From: Planctomycetota bacterium
Lineage (GTDB): Bacteria; Planctomycetota; Brocadiia; JAADGH01
Length of the DNA stretch: 64,000 nt
Direction: 5' to 3'
Assembly: GCA_013152475.1 (NCBI GenBank)
Contig: JAADGH010000223.1
Coordinates: 1 to 64,000 of the forward strand
Shown here: one piece after another, positions 1 through 8,842 of the stretch
Numbering within the stretch: the first letter of the stretch is position 1
Layout: each line of letters begins with the position of its first letter
Made by a program: the position numbers and the translations under genes
Notes under the pieces: model-generated
What the model was told of the DNA's origin: nothing
The model's database searches: none
Seen by the model: only the letters and a program-made list of their open reading frames with translations

Positions 1-1
1 G

Positions 2-1096
2 AGCCGTCCCTTCAAGGAAGTAGCCGCCGAATACATGGAATGGGGGGAGAGCCAAGGCGGACGCGGGGGACGCTCGTGGAGCAAGACCCATGCGCGGATG
101 CGCCGCTCCCACTTGACGTGGTGGAAGAAACGGCTTGGGTTGCGGACCTTGGCCGATGTGGACGGCATCCTTTCCCGTGTGGAAAAGGCGCTCCGAGAGC
201 TTGGTGACAAAGGCCGGAGCGGGAAGACGCTGAACTCCTATGCCGATTCCCTCAAGAGCTTCTGCAATTGGTGTGTGTCCCGTGGGTATCTCATGGAAGA
301 CCCCCTTGCGGACTTTGAGCCTTTCGACAAGACCCCGCAGAGCATTCGCCGGGCCATGACACGAGACGAAATCCATGCGCTGCTCAAAGCCGCTCCTGAG
401 CGCCGACGGTTGCTCTATGAAGTGGCCTTCACGAGCGGGTTACGGGCCAATGAACTCCGCTCCCTGAGCGTGGACGATCTGGACATGGAGCGGAGCGGTC
501 TTGTGCTCCATGCCGAGTGGACCAAGAACCGGAAGCCGGGCTTTCAGCCGCTCCCCAGGAGCCTTGTCGAGCGCCTGAGCGCCTTTGCAGAGGGCGGGGA
601 AGCCGGGGAGCTGTACCGGCGGGCCTTTGCCCGGAAGGACGCCACACTTGAAGGGATACCGGAGCGGCCCTTGCTGTATGTTCCGGTGCATCCGAGCTAC
701 GCTCTGAATCGGGACTTGAAGAACGCAAAGATTCCGAAGCAGACGGTCTTGGGGAAGCTGGACTTCCACGCTTGCCGGACGGCCTACGTGTCTATGGTTC
801 AAGAAACCGGGGCCACAGTGAAGGAAACGCAAGCACTGGCGCGGCATTCGACGCCGGATTTGACGCTGAACGTGTACGCACGGACCCGTCAGAGCCGCTT
901 GTCTGAGGTGGCCGAAATGGTGGGCGAAATGGTGATTCCGGGCGAAATCCAGAACCATAGTAGAACTCTGCAAGCTGTGGGCGCGGAAGGACTTGACGTA
1001 AACGCGGCGAACAAAAGGGTTACGGCAACCGGGGCCGGGCACACATCGCGGGTTCGAATCCCGCTATCTCCACCAAAAGCAACACGAGCGGGATGA
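2..1096 (+). CDS. Tyrosine recombinase/integrase, 5' end outside the window
   Basis: Site-specific tyrosine recombinase that would integrate and excise a mobile element. The frame is open from base 2 (reading FKEVAAEYMEW before the first ATG at 35), so the gene starts upstream of the window. The N-terminal part looks like a SAM-like core-binding domain. The catalytic domain shows the first arginine in SGLRANELRSL, the H-x-x-R box in FHACRTAYVS, a second histidine in ALARHST and the tyrosine nucleophile in LNVYART. The last 60 or so residues are not typical of the family. The frame runs through a tRNA-like 3' end (1048-1075) into a hairpin, so the C-terminal tail is partly encoded by the attachment site. 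The layout says the element lies to the left of the window and this is its right end. Confidence 0.9.
   Translation, partial: SRPFKEVAAEYMEWGESQGGRGGRSWSKTHARMRRSHLTWWKKRLGLRTLADVDGILSRVEKALRELGDKGRSGKTLNSYADSLKSFCNWCVSRGYLMEDPLADFEPFDKTPQSIRRAMTRDEIHALLKAAPERRRLLYEVAFTSGLRANELRSLSVDDLDMERSGLVLHAEWTKNRKPGFQPLPRSLVERLSAFAEGGEAGELYRRAFARKDATLEGIPERPLLYVPVHPSYALNRDLKNAKIPKQTVLGKLDFHACRTAYVSMVQETGATVKETQALARHSTPDLTLNVYARTRQSRLSEVAEMVGEMVIPGEIQNHSRTLQAVGAEGLDVNAANKRVTATGAGHTSRVRIPLSPPKATRAG
1048..1075 (+). other. Displaced 3' end of a tRNA or tmRNA gene (attachment site)
   Basis: The bases form a complete T-arm (GCGGG, loop TTCGAAT, CCCGC) followed by TATCTCC, discriminator A and an encoded CCA. 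No matching GGAGATA 5' acceptor strand or D/anticodon arms occur upstream, so only the 3' end is present. The T-stem and the TCTCCACCA end resemble tmRNA (ssrA) more than an ordinary tRNA; that is from memory. It sits at the 3' end of an integrase gene, the classic place for an att copy left by integration into a tRNA or tmRNA gene. The intact gene should lie at the other end of the element, left of this window. Confidence 0.75.
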
Positions 1097-1115
1097 TAGC
1101 GAATCCCGCTCGTTT
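1085..1115 (+). terminator. Perfect hairpin after the tRNA-like 3' end
   Basis: Arms CGAGCGGGAT and ATCCCGCTCG (10 bp, perfect) enclose an 8-base loop and are followed by TTT. It could terminate transcription of the original tRNA/tmRNA or of the integrase. The short T-run makes it only a moderate intrinsic terminator. Confidence 0.5.
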
Positions 1116-1361
1116 CATGTACAAGCCCAAGCAAAATCAAGCACTAACGACAATCCCCCAAGCCCCCAAGCCCCCCGAAGGCGAGAACGTGGCGGCTTCC
1201 GAGCAGGCAAAATGCCTCATGCACCGGATGGCAGCAGGCGCGCCCACGCCCGTCCTGCTGGCTGAGTTGCAAAATTGTAATCTGTTGCAAAAGAGCAGCG
1301 GTCGGCGGGGACTATGGGACCGATGGCATTCAAGATGATATTGGTTTTTGTTGCGGAAAGA

Positions 1362-1386
1362 CACGCTCAGGCCTTACTTGGGTGTG
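1362..1386. repeat. Degenerate copy of the CACGCTCAA palindrome
   Basis: CACGCTCA and TTGGGTGTG can pair over 8 positions with two G-T pairs. The sequence and its GACACGC...GTGTGGCA context resemble the better copies at 1419-1442 and 27378-27401. Confidence 0.4.
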
Positions 1387-1418
1387 GCATCCGTGATACA
1401 CACGGCAGTATTGAGTGC

Positions 1419-1442
1419 CACGCTCAAACTTGTTTGAGCGTG
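1419..1442. repeat. 24-bp palindrome, CACGCTCAAAC family, best copy
   Basis: CACGCTCAAAC and GTTTGAGCGTG are perfect 11-bp arms around a TT centre. Related copies lie at 27378-27401 (one mismatch in the arm) and 52998-53021, the latter inside a coding sequence. There is no T-run, so it is not an obvious terminator. It looks like a dispersed REP-type element. Confidence 0.75.
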
Positions 1443-2045
1443 CTGGGTAAACGCACCTTTCGCAACAGGAGCTACTTAAAGGAATAGGCAGCGGCATGAG
1501 CTGTGGCGGTATTTGATATAATAGTATAATATGATAGACATTATACGGCTATTTGGCCATATGATTGCAATGGGTTGGAATTGCCCATGAGCATTCTGCA
1601 ATAGTGTATATGATATTATATTTTATTGTCTACTCCGTATTCCATGCGGCCACTACAACGGGGACATGACACCAGTGGAGAGGAAGGAGAGGGCAATGGC
1701 CTACCAAAGTGGTAAGAATCAAATACATTGCTGTCGCACATGCCGCAGCGATCTGATAATATAGTATATTATCATATACTAACCCCGTATATCCGGCCTG
1801 ATGGCTGATCTGATCCAAGGCATTTGTGCCAGGGTGCCTATCATATCTTGGACTGGACATATAGCGCCTTACCATTGCGCAAGCATAGTATATGATTATA
1901 ACTGATAATATAATATAACCGCCTGTGGCAAGCTGCCGTGGAACCCATTCAGACACATCTGCGTCCAATTGAGTAGAGAGAGCCTTCAACAGGCGGTCCA
2001 TCCATGTCGCACCCAGGCCAAGTGGTGGACAGGCGGGCAATTGTG

Positions 2046-2074
2046 TTGACCGTTGCGGATATATGTGGTATGAT
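2046..2074 (+). promoter_or_regulatory. Sigma-70-type promoter for the 2116-9962 gene group
   Basis: TTGACC (2046-2051), a 17-base spacer and TATGAT (2069-2074), with an extended -10 TGG just before it. Transcription should start near 2081, about 35 bases before the ATG at 2116. Confidence 0.7.
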
Positions 2075-2115
2075 TCCCAGAGGAAAGACGTTTTTGATCG
2101 CCTGAGAAGCACCCC

Positions 2116-4842
2116 ATGGAAAGCGGCCAAGTCATAGCGATTGTCCTGAAACGCGTCCGGAACCGCGTCAAGCAGGTTGACGTCGGCACGGGGCTGATAT
2201 TCCTTGCCGCGTTCCTCGTCGTATTCCTCTTTTTCGAGATCCTGTGCGATCACCTGTTTGTGCTCCAGCGAGCAACACGTTTCGTTTTCCTTTCCGTTCT
2301 GAAGGTATCGACGCTTCTCATCATTTCTGCGGGCGTTTTCTTTCCGATCCTCCGACGAATCCGCGATCTCTATTCGGCAAAACTGATCGAGGATGCGTAC
2401 CCGGACATGAAAAACTCGCTGACGAGTTATCTCCAGGTCAAGGACGATCCGGAAACGCCGCCCGATGCCCTCAAACTCCTCAAGCAGGAAACGGCGAGAC
2501 ACATGGTTCACGTGCGGCCCGCCGCCGTCGTCTCGTCGCGGCGCTTCACGTACGCGGGCTACCTCCTTGTCGCGGCCATGATCGTGTCGTTCACCTACTC
2601 GATACTCTCGCCCAAGAACGTGGTCCCTTCGCTGAGGAGGGCGCTTTCCCCGGAGAAGGACATCGCCCCCCCCACGAAAACAGTGATCGCCTCCGTCCAG
2701 CCCGGGGAGAAAGCGCCGCGCGTCCTTGAGAATGCCGCCGTTGATGTTCTCGTGAAGACCGCCGGCACGGTTCCCGATAATGTATCTGTTCACTGGCGTG
2801 AGCGAGGGGGAGAGTGGTGGAGCAGGAGCCTGGAGCAAAATGGCGAACAGCGCTGGCGGGGGCAGATTGAGAACGTCGGCAAGGGGGTTGAGTATTTCAT
2901 CACGGCGGGCGACACGAAATCGGACATGTTTCGCATCAAGACTGTGCCGCCTCCCCTGGTCGAGAAGATCGTGGTTGAGGTGAACGCCGACCCGAAAGAC
3001 CCGACCGCCGTGCGTCGAAGTGTGGGGGGAGACATCAGCGCCGTGAAGCGCTCGCTTGCGACCGTAAGGGCTACCGCGAATCACCGGCTCCGCTCAGCGG
3101 CGATCCTTACGGAGAGCGGCAAGCGGATCGAGATGGATGTGCCGGCCGAAGGACAAACGGCGACAGGCAAGGTCTTCGTGGATCGCGATGACAAGTACCA
3201 CATCGAAGTCGTGGATGTGTACGGCCACAAGAACGAAGACCCGCCGACCTGTGTGATCACCTGCTGGGAACGGGACAAAAAAAAGGAGCAGAAAAAGCCT
3301 GCGGAGGTTGCGCAACTCCCCGGGAAGCTGCTGAAGCAGAAGCCGCCCAAGGAACTGGCGGAGAAGAAAAACGACAGCGAGCGTAAAGAAAACGACAAAA
3401 AGGAGACTCCGCCGTCCGGGGAGAAGGCAAAGGCCGAGAACACCCCGAAGCAAAAATCGGTCGCCCAGGAGGCGAAGTCGGAAGGCGAAGAACTAAAGCT
3501 GGCGAAGCTCGTCAAGGAAAACAAGAGCACGCTCGACAAGATTGCTGAGGCCCTGGAGAAGAGGAAACGCCAAGAGCGCCAACAGCAGGAGCAAGGCGAG
3601 AAAGGCAAGGGGGCCCAGAAGCAGAAAAGCGACCGACGCGGGGCCTCCAGCCGGGCAGAGAAGCAAGACGGCGCCGGCCAGCAGGCCGCAAAGAGAGCAG
3701 ATACGGCTAAGCAGACGGGAGGACAGGACAAGAAATCCGGCAGCGCCGCAAAAGGCGGACAGGCGGCCTCCAGTCAGAAGGCAAGAGGAGCGAAAAGCAA
3801 ACAGATGCGCAGTGAAGGCGCATCTCAATCCGGTGCGGACAAGAAGGCAATGGGCGCCAAGGGCTCGCAAGGCGGCAAAAAGGGCGGGACTTCGGCCGCG
3901 GCCGGCCGCAAAGAAAAGCCGCAGTCGGGCAGTGGCAGCCAGGGCGGCCAGCAGGGGAATGCATCGGACCAAGCGAAGGCTGGCGGCGGTGCGAAGGCCG
4001 GTCAGCAGCAGGAAGGCGCCACGGCGAAGGGAAATGAAAAGGGCGGCGGGCAGCAGTCCGGCCAGCAGCAAGGCGGTGCTCGGGCCAAGGGCGGCGGGAA
4101 GAGCGGCGGTCAGCAAGGGACCGGCGCATCGCAGGCCGAGGCCAGCGCCAAAGCCGGCCGGCAAGGTGAAGGCGGCGCGGGACAAAGCCAGGCCAATGAC
4201 AGAGGTGAGCAAGAGAAGACCGGCGGGGCGGCCCAGAGGGCCTCAACAGCCAGTGGCAGTAGTGGCAAGGGACAGCAACCGGGCGCCGCGTCCCCATCCG
4301 AGGGCGGCGGCCGGACATCCGGCGGTCAGCCGGGCAAAGGCCCGGCCATGGCAGGTGGACGGCAAGCAGACGGAGACAGCGGTCCCGGCGGCGCCGCCGG
4401 GAAAGATACCCGCGGCCAGGGGCGAAACATCGAGGCGGCAGTTACGCTCATCGAAAAGGCCACCGGCATCGTCGATGTCCCCGAGGTGGGCGATAAGTTC
4501 CTGACCGAGCTTGGCATGTCGCAGTCGGAGTTCCAGAGCTTTGTCACCCGGTTTCGCGAGGCGATCAAGCATGACCGATCGGTCCTTCCGGCGTCGTCCG
4601 ACGCCGCGGTCGCGTTAAGCCGGGACGCTCAGACCATCAAGGTGCTGCCGGGGCGGGAGGCGACGATGGCAATCAACAAGAACACACCTATCCAGAGCCG
4701 CTCGACGCCCGACAACATCACCCAACTTTTTGTGGACAAGCGAAACACCGTCTCGCCCGAGTATCGAGACATGGTGGATGAATACTTCCGTGTGATCTCT
4801 TCCGAGCAAACCACTCGTCCCAACCAGACGCCAAAGGAGTAA
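2116..4842 (+). CDS. Large membrane-anchored protein with a Gly/Gln/Lys-rich low-complexity region
   Basis: 908 residues, function not established. Hydrophobic segments lie at about 25-46, 56-77 and 145-166. They are followed by an extracytoplasmic-looking region (about 190-385) that resembles the DUF4175-type proteins often found near MoxR/Bat operons in planctomycetes and relatives; this likeness is from memory. Residues about 385-775 are extremely low in complexity: first Lys/Glu-rich, then Gly-Gln-Gln, Ala-Lys and Gly-Gly repeats. A compact C-terminal part (about 778-908) contains EKATGIVDVPEVGDKF and ends near PEYRDMVDEYFRVISSE. There is no MoxR or Bat gene in the window. It is the first gene after the promoter at 2046 and precedes nadB by 40 bases. 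The repetitive coding DNA also opens long false frames on both strands. Confidence 0.75.
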   Translation: MESGQVIAIVLKRVRNRVKQVDVGTGLIFLAAFLVVFLFFEILCDHLFVLQRATRFVFLSVLKVSTLLIISAGVFFPILRRIRDLYSAKLIEDAYPDMKNSLTSYLQVKDDPETPPDALKLLKQETARHMVHVRPAAVVSSRRFTYAGYLLVAAMIVSFTYSILSPKNVVPSLRRALSPEKDIAPPTKTVIASVQPGEKAPRVLENAAVDVLVKTAGTVPDNVSVHWRERGGEWWSRSLEQNGEQRWRGQIENVGKGVEYFITAGDTKSDMFRIKTVPPPLVEKIVVEVNADPKDPTAVRRSVGGDISAVKRSLATVRATANHRLRSAAILTESGKRIEMDVPAEGQTATGKVFVDRDDKYHIEVVDVYGHKNEDPPTCVITCWERDKKKEQKKPAEVAQLPGKLLKQKPPKELAEKKNDSERKENDKKETPPSGEKAKAENTPKQKSVAQEAKSEGEELKLAKLVKENKSTLDKIAEALEKRKRQERQQQEQGEKGKGAQKQKSDRRGASSRAEKQDGAGQQAAKRADTAKQTGGQDKKSGSAAKGGQAASSQKARGAKSKQMRSEGASQSGADKKAMGAKGSQGGKKGGTSAAAGRKEKPQSGSGSQGGQQGNASDQAKAGGGAKAGQQQEGATAKGNEKGGGQQSGQQQGGARAKGGGKSGGQQGTGASQAEASAKAGRQGEGGAGQSQANDRGEQEKTGGAAQRASTASGSSGKGQQPGAASPSEGGGRTSGGQPGKGPAMAGGRQADGDSGPGGAAGKDTRGQGRNIEAAVTLIEKATGIVDVPEVGDKFLTELGMSQSEFQSFVTRFREAIKHDRSVLPASSDAAVALSRDAQTIKVLPGREATMAINKNTPIQSRSTPDNITQLFVDKRNTVSPEYRDMVDEYFRVISSEQTTRPNQTPKE

Positions 4843-4882
4843 GCGCTGCAGGCCGGCCCGGCCCGGCGCAAACGGAACTTCA

Positions 4883-6505
4883 ATGCAAAAACACCTGGAA
4901 CCTCGCCGTTATCTCAAGCGGTTTGACTCACAGAACCTTCCTCATGTCTTCTGCGATGTCCTTGTCATCGGCAGCGGCGTCGCCGGCCTGAGCGCCGCCA
5001 TCAATGCCTCGGAGCACGCCAAGGTGCTGGTCGTCACCAAGGATGCGGTCAACGAGACCAACACAGACCACGCCCAAGGCGGCATCGCCGTCGTGCTCGC
5101 CCCCGACGACAAGGTGGAGGCGCATGTGGCCGACACGCTGGCAACCGGACAAGGCTTGTGCGATGAAGACGTGGTTAAGGGAATCGTCGCCGAAGGGCCG
5201 ATGCGGATTCGCGATCTGATCTCGTGGGGTGCGGAATTCGACACGATCGACGGGGCCCTCAACTTCACGCGCGAGGGTGGCCACGGCCATCCACGTATCA
5301 TTCACGCCCACGGCGACGCGACGGGCGCGGAAGTCCAGCGGGCCCTTGTGCAAAAGGCGGCGGAAATCGAAAACATCAACGTAATCGAAAAGGTCTTTGT
5401 CATCGACCTCCTCACGGCCGGCGGCCGATGCTTCGGGGCGCTGACGGTGGAACAAGGCAAGGGACCGACGGTGCTGTGGGCGTCAAAAACCATCCTTGCG
5501 ACCGGCGGCGCCGGGAGACTCTATCGCGAGACGACGAACCCGCCCGTGGCCACAGGCGACGGCCTGGCCATGGCGTATCGAGCGGGCGCCACGCTTCGCG
5601 ACATGGAATTCTTCCAGTTTCACCCCACGACGCTCTATGTCGCCGGGGCCAGTCGCGCGCTGATCACCGAAACGGTGCGCGGCGAAGGCGGCCTGTTGCG
5701 CAACGCCCTGGGCGAGCGGTTCATGCCCAACTATCACCCCAAGGCCGAACTGGCCCCGCGCGATGTGGTGAGCCGAAGTATCGTCCACGAGATGTGGCGC
5801 ACACGAAAGACGTGCGTTTACATTGATATGACCCATCTGCCGAAGGAAAAAACCCGGAAGCGATTTCCCCGTATCGTGGAACTGTGCGCCAATTTTGACA
5901 TTGATATTTGCGAAGATCAGATTCCTGTGCGGCCCAGCGCCCATTACATGGTGGGGGGGGCCCTGGTGGACGCCCAGGGCCGGACGGGTGTGGAGGATCT
6001 GTACGCCTGCGGCGAGGTCACGTCCACAGGGCTGCATGGGGCAAACCGGCTGGGGAGCAACTCACTGCTCGAAGGACTGGTCTATGGCTGCCGCGCCGGA
6101 GAGGAGGCCGGGCGGTTGGCGGCGAAGCGCAAGAAGCGCGACATGCCCAAGCCGATCCAGTCCGACTTCGACATGCGGCCCGGGCGGATCGATATCGAGG
6201 ACGTCCGCAATTCCCTGCGCAGTCTCGTGTGGCGGAACGTGGGGATCGAGCGCGCGGAGCCGTACCTCGGCCAGGCGGAGGACATGATCGACTTCTGGTG
6301 CAGCTATGTGATGTGCAAAGAGTTTGATTCTCCCGCTGGATGGGAGTTGCAGAACCTTTTGACCATCGCAAAAATTGTGGCGTCTTCGGCGCGGTGGCGC
6401 GAAGAGACGCGAGGCGTACATTACCGAACCGACTTCCCCGAACGGGACGACCAAAAATGGCTCAAGCACTCACTCGTCCACAGGGAAGCGCCCGACCGCA
6501 AGTAG
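4883..6505 (+). CDS. nadB: L-aspartate oxidase
   Basis: FAD enzyme that oxidises L-aspartate to iminoaspartate, the first step of de novo NAD synthesis, in the cytoplasm. 540 residues, the normal length. The N-terminal Rossmann motif GSGVAGLSAA is near residue 30. Also visible are the flavin-region signatures NETNTDHAQGGIAVV and TGGAGRLYRETTNP, the active-site area FQFHPTTLY with the arginine-rich ETVRGEGGLLRN and APRDVVSRSI, and the C-terminal GLHGANRLGSNSLLEGLVYG. The nadA and nadC partners are not in the window. It lies between the low-complexity membrane protein and murJ in the same direction, 21 bases before murJ. Succinate dehydrogenase flavoprotein is the main alternative, but the motif set fits NadB. 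Confidence 0.96.
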   Translation: MQKHLEPRRYLKRFDSQNLPHVFCDVLVIGSGVAGLSAAINASEHAKVLVVTKDAVNETNTDHAQGGIAVVLAPDDKVEAHVADTLATGQGLCDEDVVKGIVAEGPMRIRDLISWGAEFDTIDGALNFTREGGHGHPRIIHAHGDATGAEVQRALVQKAAEIENINVIEKVFVIDLLTAGGRCFGALTVEQGKGPTVLWASKTILATGGAGRLYRETTNPPVATGDGLAMAYRAGATLRDMEFFQFHPTTLYVAGASRALITETVRGEGGLLRNALGERFMPNYHPKAELAPRDVVSRSIVHEMWRTRKTCVYIDMTHLPKEKTRKRFPRIVELCANFDIDICEDQIPVRPSAHYMVGGALVDAQGRTGVEDLYACGEVTSTGLHGANRLGSNSLLEGLVYGCRAGEEAGRLAAKRKKRDMPKPIQSDFDMRPGRIDIEDVRNSLRSLVWRNVGIERAEPYLGQAEDMIDFWCSYVMCKEFDSPAGWELQNLLTIAKIVASSARWREETRGVHYRTDFPERDDQKWLKHSLVHREAPDRK

Positions 6506-6526
6506 CCCCCGCTTAGTGGGACCACC

Positions 6527-8842
6527 GTGGACAAGACAACACAATCCACCGGCCACCGCATCGTCCGTGCCATGTTCGTGGTCTTCTTCTTCTACCTGTT
6601 CTGGAAGTTCGGCGGCTTCCTGCTGAATGTCGTCATTGCGTCCATCTTCGGCAGCGGGAACGAGACCGACGCCTACATGCTCGCCTTCAACAGCGTCATC
6701 TTCCTGATCTACGGAATTGTCCTGAAGTTCTTCATGCCCGCCTTCGTTCCCATCTTCATGGAAACGATGGACAAGGAAGGTGAGGAGGAGGCGTGGCGCT
6801 TCGCCAGCGGCGCGACCAGTCTCCTCTCCGTCGGCCTGATTGTTGTCGCCATAGTCGGCATAGTCTTCGCACCGAAGATCATGTGGACCGTGGGGCAGGG
6901 GTTCTTCCGCAGCATCGACGATCCCCGCGCCGCCATGACCGTATCGTGGGTGCGCATCATGTTTCCCGGGCTGATCGGCATGTGCGTCGGCGTCTTCACC
7001 TACGGCCTGCTGAACAGCTACAAGATCTTCAGCTATCCGGCCGCCGGCGACGCATGCCAGAAGATCTTCTGGGCCTTGTCGCTCTTCGTTCTCGTGGCCT
7101 TGATGGGGCGCAACGGCGTGGCCATTCCCATCGGGTTCCTTGTCGGCGTCGTGGTTCAACTCATCGTCAACTTCATGGGACTCAAGAGCAAGCTCCGTTT
7201 CTATCGGCCAGTTGTGCAGATCGTCTCCCTCCGACGCCTCGCGACCGAAATCGGTATCCTTGTCGCATTCGTGGCATTGTTTCTGGCCGTCATATACGGT
7301 GTTCCCGACATCCGCGGAAACAGCAAGATCCTTCTCCTGGTGTTCGTCATCGTTGCCATGGCGCATCTTCTCTTCTTTTGGCTTCGCGTGCGGAAGAGAA
7401 CATCGCTCATCGGGCGGTTCGCCGCGCTGGCCGCTCCCCTGCTGATCGGCATTCTCGTCGCCAAGGCGCGGGACGTCCTCACGGACAACTTCACCACCGA
7501 GGCGGCCCTGCCGGGGCTGCTCAGCGACAAGAAGTACGCGGAAAAGGTGGGCCAACTGCCCAGCGTCCTTGTGGGGTATGCCCTCGCCATCGCCATGCTG
7601 CCCTACCTCTGCGACATGGCCGCAAAAAAGAGCCTTCAAGCGCTTGGGCGCGTAGTCGATCGCGCCTGCCGGATGATGGCGCTGTTCTTCATCCCCCTGT
7701 CGGTCATCATGGCTGTCCTGGCTCGAGATATTATGCAGCTTGTCTATGACCGGGGTTTCTTCGACCCACGGCACCTTCATTACGGCGGCTTGGCCCTCAC
7801 CATCTACATATCCGGCCTTTTCTTCTACGCCGTCGAGAATGTGTTGATGCAGTCCTTCTTCTCGCTCCAGCGCACATGGATTCCCACCCTCGCCGGGCTC
7901 ATCGCGTCGATCTGCCACGTAGCGTTTCTTTTCGCCTGCGACCACTTCTTCACACTCACCGGGCCCGGCGCGGGACCCGAGGCCATGGACAGATTGTTTC
8001 TCGTGGTCATGTTCTCCTTCCCCCTGTCACGCGGCCTCAAGAACATACTCCTGTTCAGCCTGCTGCGCTGGCAGATCCCGATCCTGCCTGTGCTGCCCAC
8101 GGCCAAGTTCCTTGCCAAGCTCTCCGTGGTGTGCGTCGTTGTCTGGTTTGCCACGCGGGCCGGAAGCAAGGCGATCAAAACGGTTCTCGATCCGAATAAC
8201 ATGAAGGGGCGGCATGTGGTCGTGGACGTGTTCAAGGAAACAGGCGCCGCCGCCAACTGGCAAGCCGGTCCGAACACCAGGATTCGGGTAGAGAACATCC
8301 GGAAGCCGGACGAAGAGCCGGAGCTTGCCCTGCGGATTGACGGTCAGTCCGTCAGCCGCGATCTCAGGCCGTTCGACCTGTCGAAAACAAACACATTGAC
8401 GTTCAAGGTGAAGACGGAATGCAAGCACAAACTGGAGGTGCACCTCTACGCCGCCCCACACGATGCCACTCGCACCTTCGACGTCAATGCAACGGGAAAG
8501 CGCCAGAAGTACACCCTCCAATTCAATGCCGCGGAGATGAAAAATCTTTCGCAGGTCAATTTCATTGTGCACGGCAACGGCGCCATCTGGCTCGACAACA
8601 TCGAATTCACAAGAGATTTCCCCCCGCTGAAGCGGGTCGCCTTCGAGGCGGTCAAGTTCATGGTCGCCGGCGTCCCCGCGCTGATCGGGCTTGCCGTCCT
8701 GATCGCGGGGGCCTTCTTCCTGAGAATCGAAGAAATGTTCCTTATCCTCACCTGGCTGCGCGAGGAGGGACTGGACAAGATCAAGAGGCGCTTGAAGGGC
8801 GGAGGCGGAGATGCGCAAACTCCGAGTGCTCCAGGTTCTTGA
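6527..8842 (+). CDS. murJ: MurJ/MviN-family lipid flippase with an inserted beta-sandwich-like domain
   Basis: Polytopic membrane protein of the MOP flippase superfamily; MurJ moves lipid II across the inner membrane for peptidoglycan synthesis. The N-terminal part (FGSGNETDAYMLAFN, PAFVPIFMETM) and the region around DRGFFDPRHL are typical of MurJ. The protein has 771 residues against about 500-550 for the family. The excess includes residues about 560-700, a soluble stretch with the look of a carbohydrate-binding jelly roll (LRPFDLSKTNTLTFKVKT, VNFIVHGNGAIWLDNIEF), before a final membrane helix at about 711-735. The GTG start at 6527 is supported by close packing with nadB. The end overlaps the glycosyltransferase gene by 32 bases, suggesting coupled translation. 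A linked-polysaccharide or O-antigen flippase role is possible instead of lipid II. Confidence 0.85.
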   Translation: MDKTTQSTGHRIVRAMFVVFFFYLFWKFGGFLLNVVIASIFGSGNETDAYMLAFNSVIFLIYGIVLKFFMPAFVPIFMETMDKEGEEEAWRFASGATSLLSVGLIVVAIVGIVFAPKIMWTVGQGFFRSIDDPRAAMTVSWVRIMFPGLIGMCVGVFTYGLLNSYKIFSYPAAGDACQKIFWALSLFVLVALMGRNGVAIPIGFLVGVVVQLIVNFMGLKSKLRFYRPVVQIVSLRRLATEIGILVAFVALFLAVIYGVPDIRGNSKILLLVFVIVAMAHLLFFWLRVRKRTSLIGRFAALAAPLLIGILVAKARDVLTDNFTTEAALPGLLSDKKYAEKVGQLPSVLVGYALAIAMLPYLCDMAAKKSLQALGRVVDRACRMMALFFIPLSVIMAVLARDIMQLVYDRGFFDPRHLHYGGLALTIYISGLFFYAVENVLMQSFFSLQRTWIPTLAGLIASICHVAFLFACDHFFTLTGPGAGPEAMDRLFLVVMFSFPLSRGLKNILLFSLLRWQIPILPVLPTAKFLAKLSVVCVVVWFATRAGSKAIKTVLDPNNMKGRHVVVDVFKETGAAANWQAGPNTRIRVENIRKPDEEPELALRIDGQSVSRDLRPFDLSKTNTLTFKVKTECKHKLEVHLYAAPHDATRTFDVNATGKRQKYTLQFNAAEMKNLSQVNFIVHGNGAIWLDNIEFTRDFPPLKRVAFEAVKFMVAGVPALIGLAVLIAGAFFLRIEEMFLILTWLREEGLDKIKRRLKGGGGDAQTPSAPGS

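Larger units (their letters stand above)
1116..2045. other. Gene-free stretch containing an AT-rich island
   Basis: No convincing gene was found in this 930-base stretch. From about 1505 to 1925 the sequence is far more AT-rich than its surroundings and holds four direct copies of a motif close to ATAGTATATGAT (1521-1535, 1601-1614, 1761-1775, 1885-1896). It also has a palindrome at 1755-1773 (GATAATATA-G-TATATTATC) with an overlapping inverted half-motif at 1771-1780. The island lies between the attachment site and the promoter at 2046. It could be an operator array, foreign DNA or the scar of an older insertion. No DnaA boxes were recognised. Confidence 0.5.

Noticed and set aside
1093-1338. 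An 81-codon frame after the att site
   Set aside because: It starts inside the hairpin, has no ribosome-binding site and no recognisable content.
1505-1925. AT-rich island as a replication origin
   Set aside because: No DnaA boxes (TTATNCACA-like) or dnaA/dnaN/gidA genes are present, and the motif found is not a known initiator site.
1630-3084. A 484-codon frame on the minus strand
   Set aside because: It overlaps the promoter and 5' half of the plus-strand membrane protein gene. The translation shows no domain, and part of it comes from the AT-rich island.
3493-4504. Long frames on both strands within the low-complexity region
   Set aside because: They are produced by the repetitive Gly/Gln/Lys codons of the real gene and consist of Arg- or Ala/Leu-rich runs.
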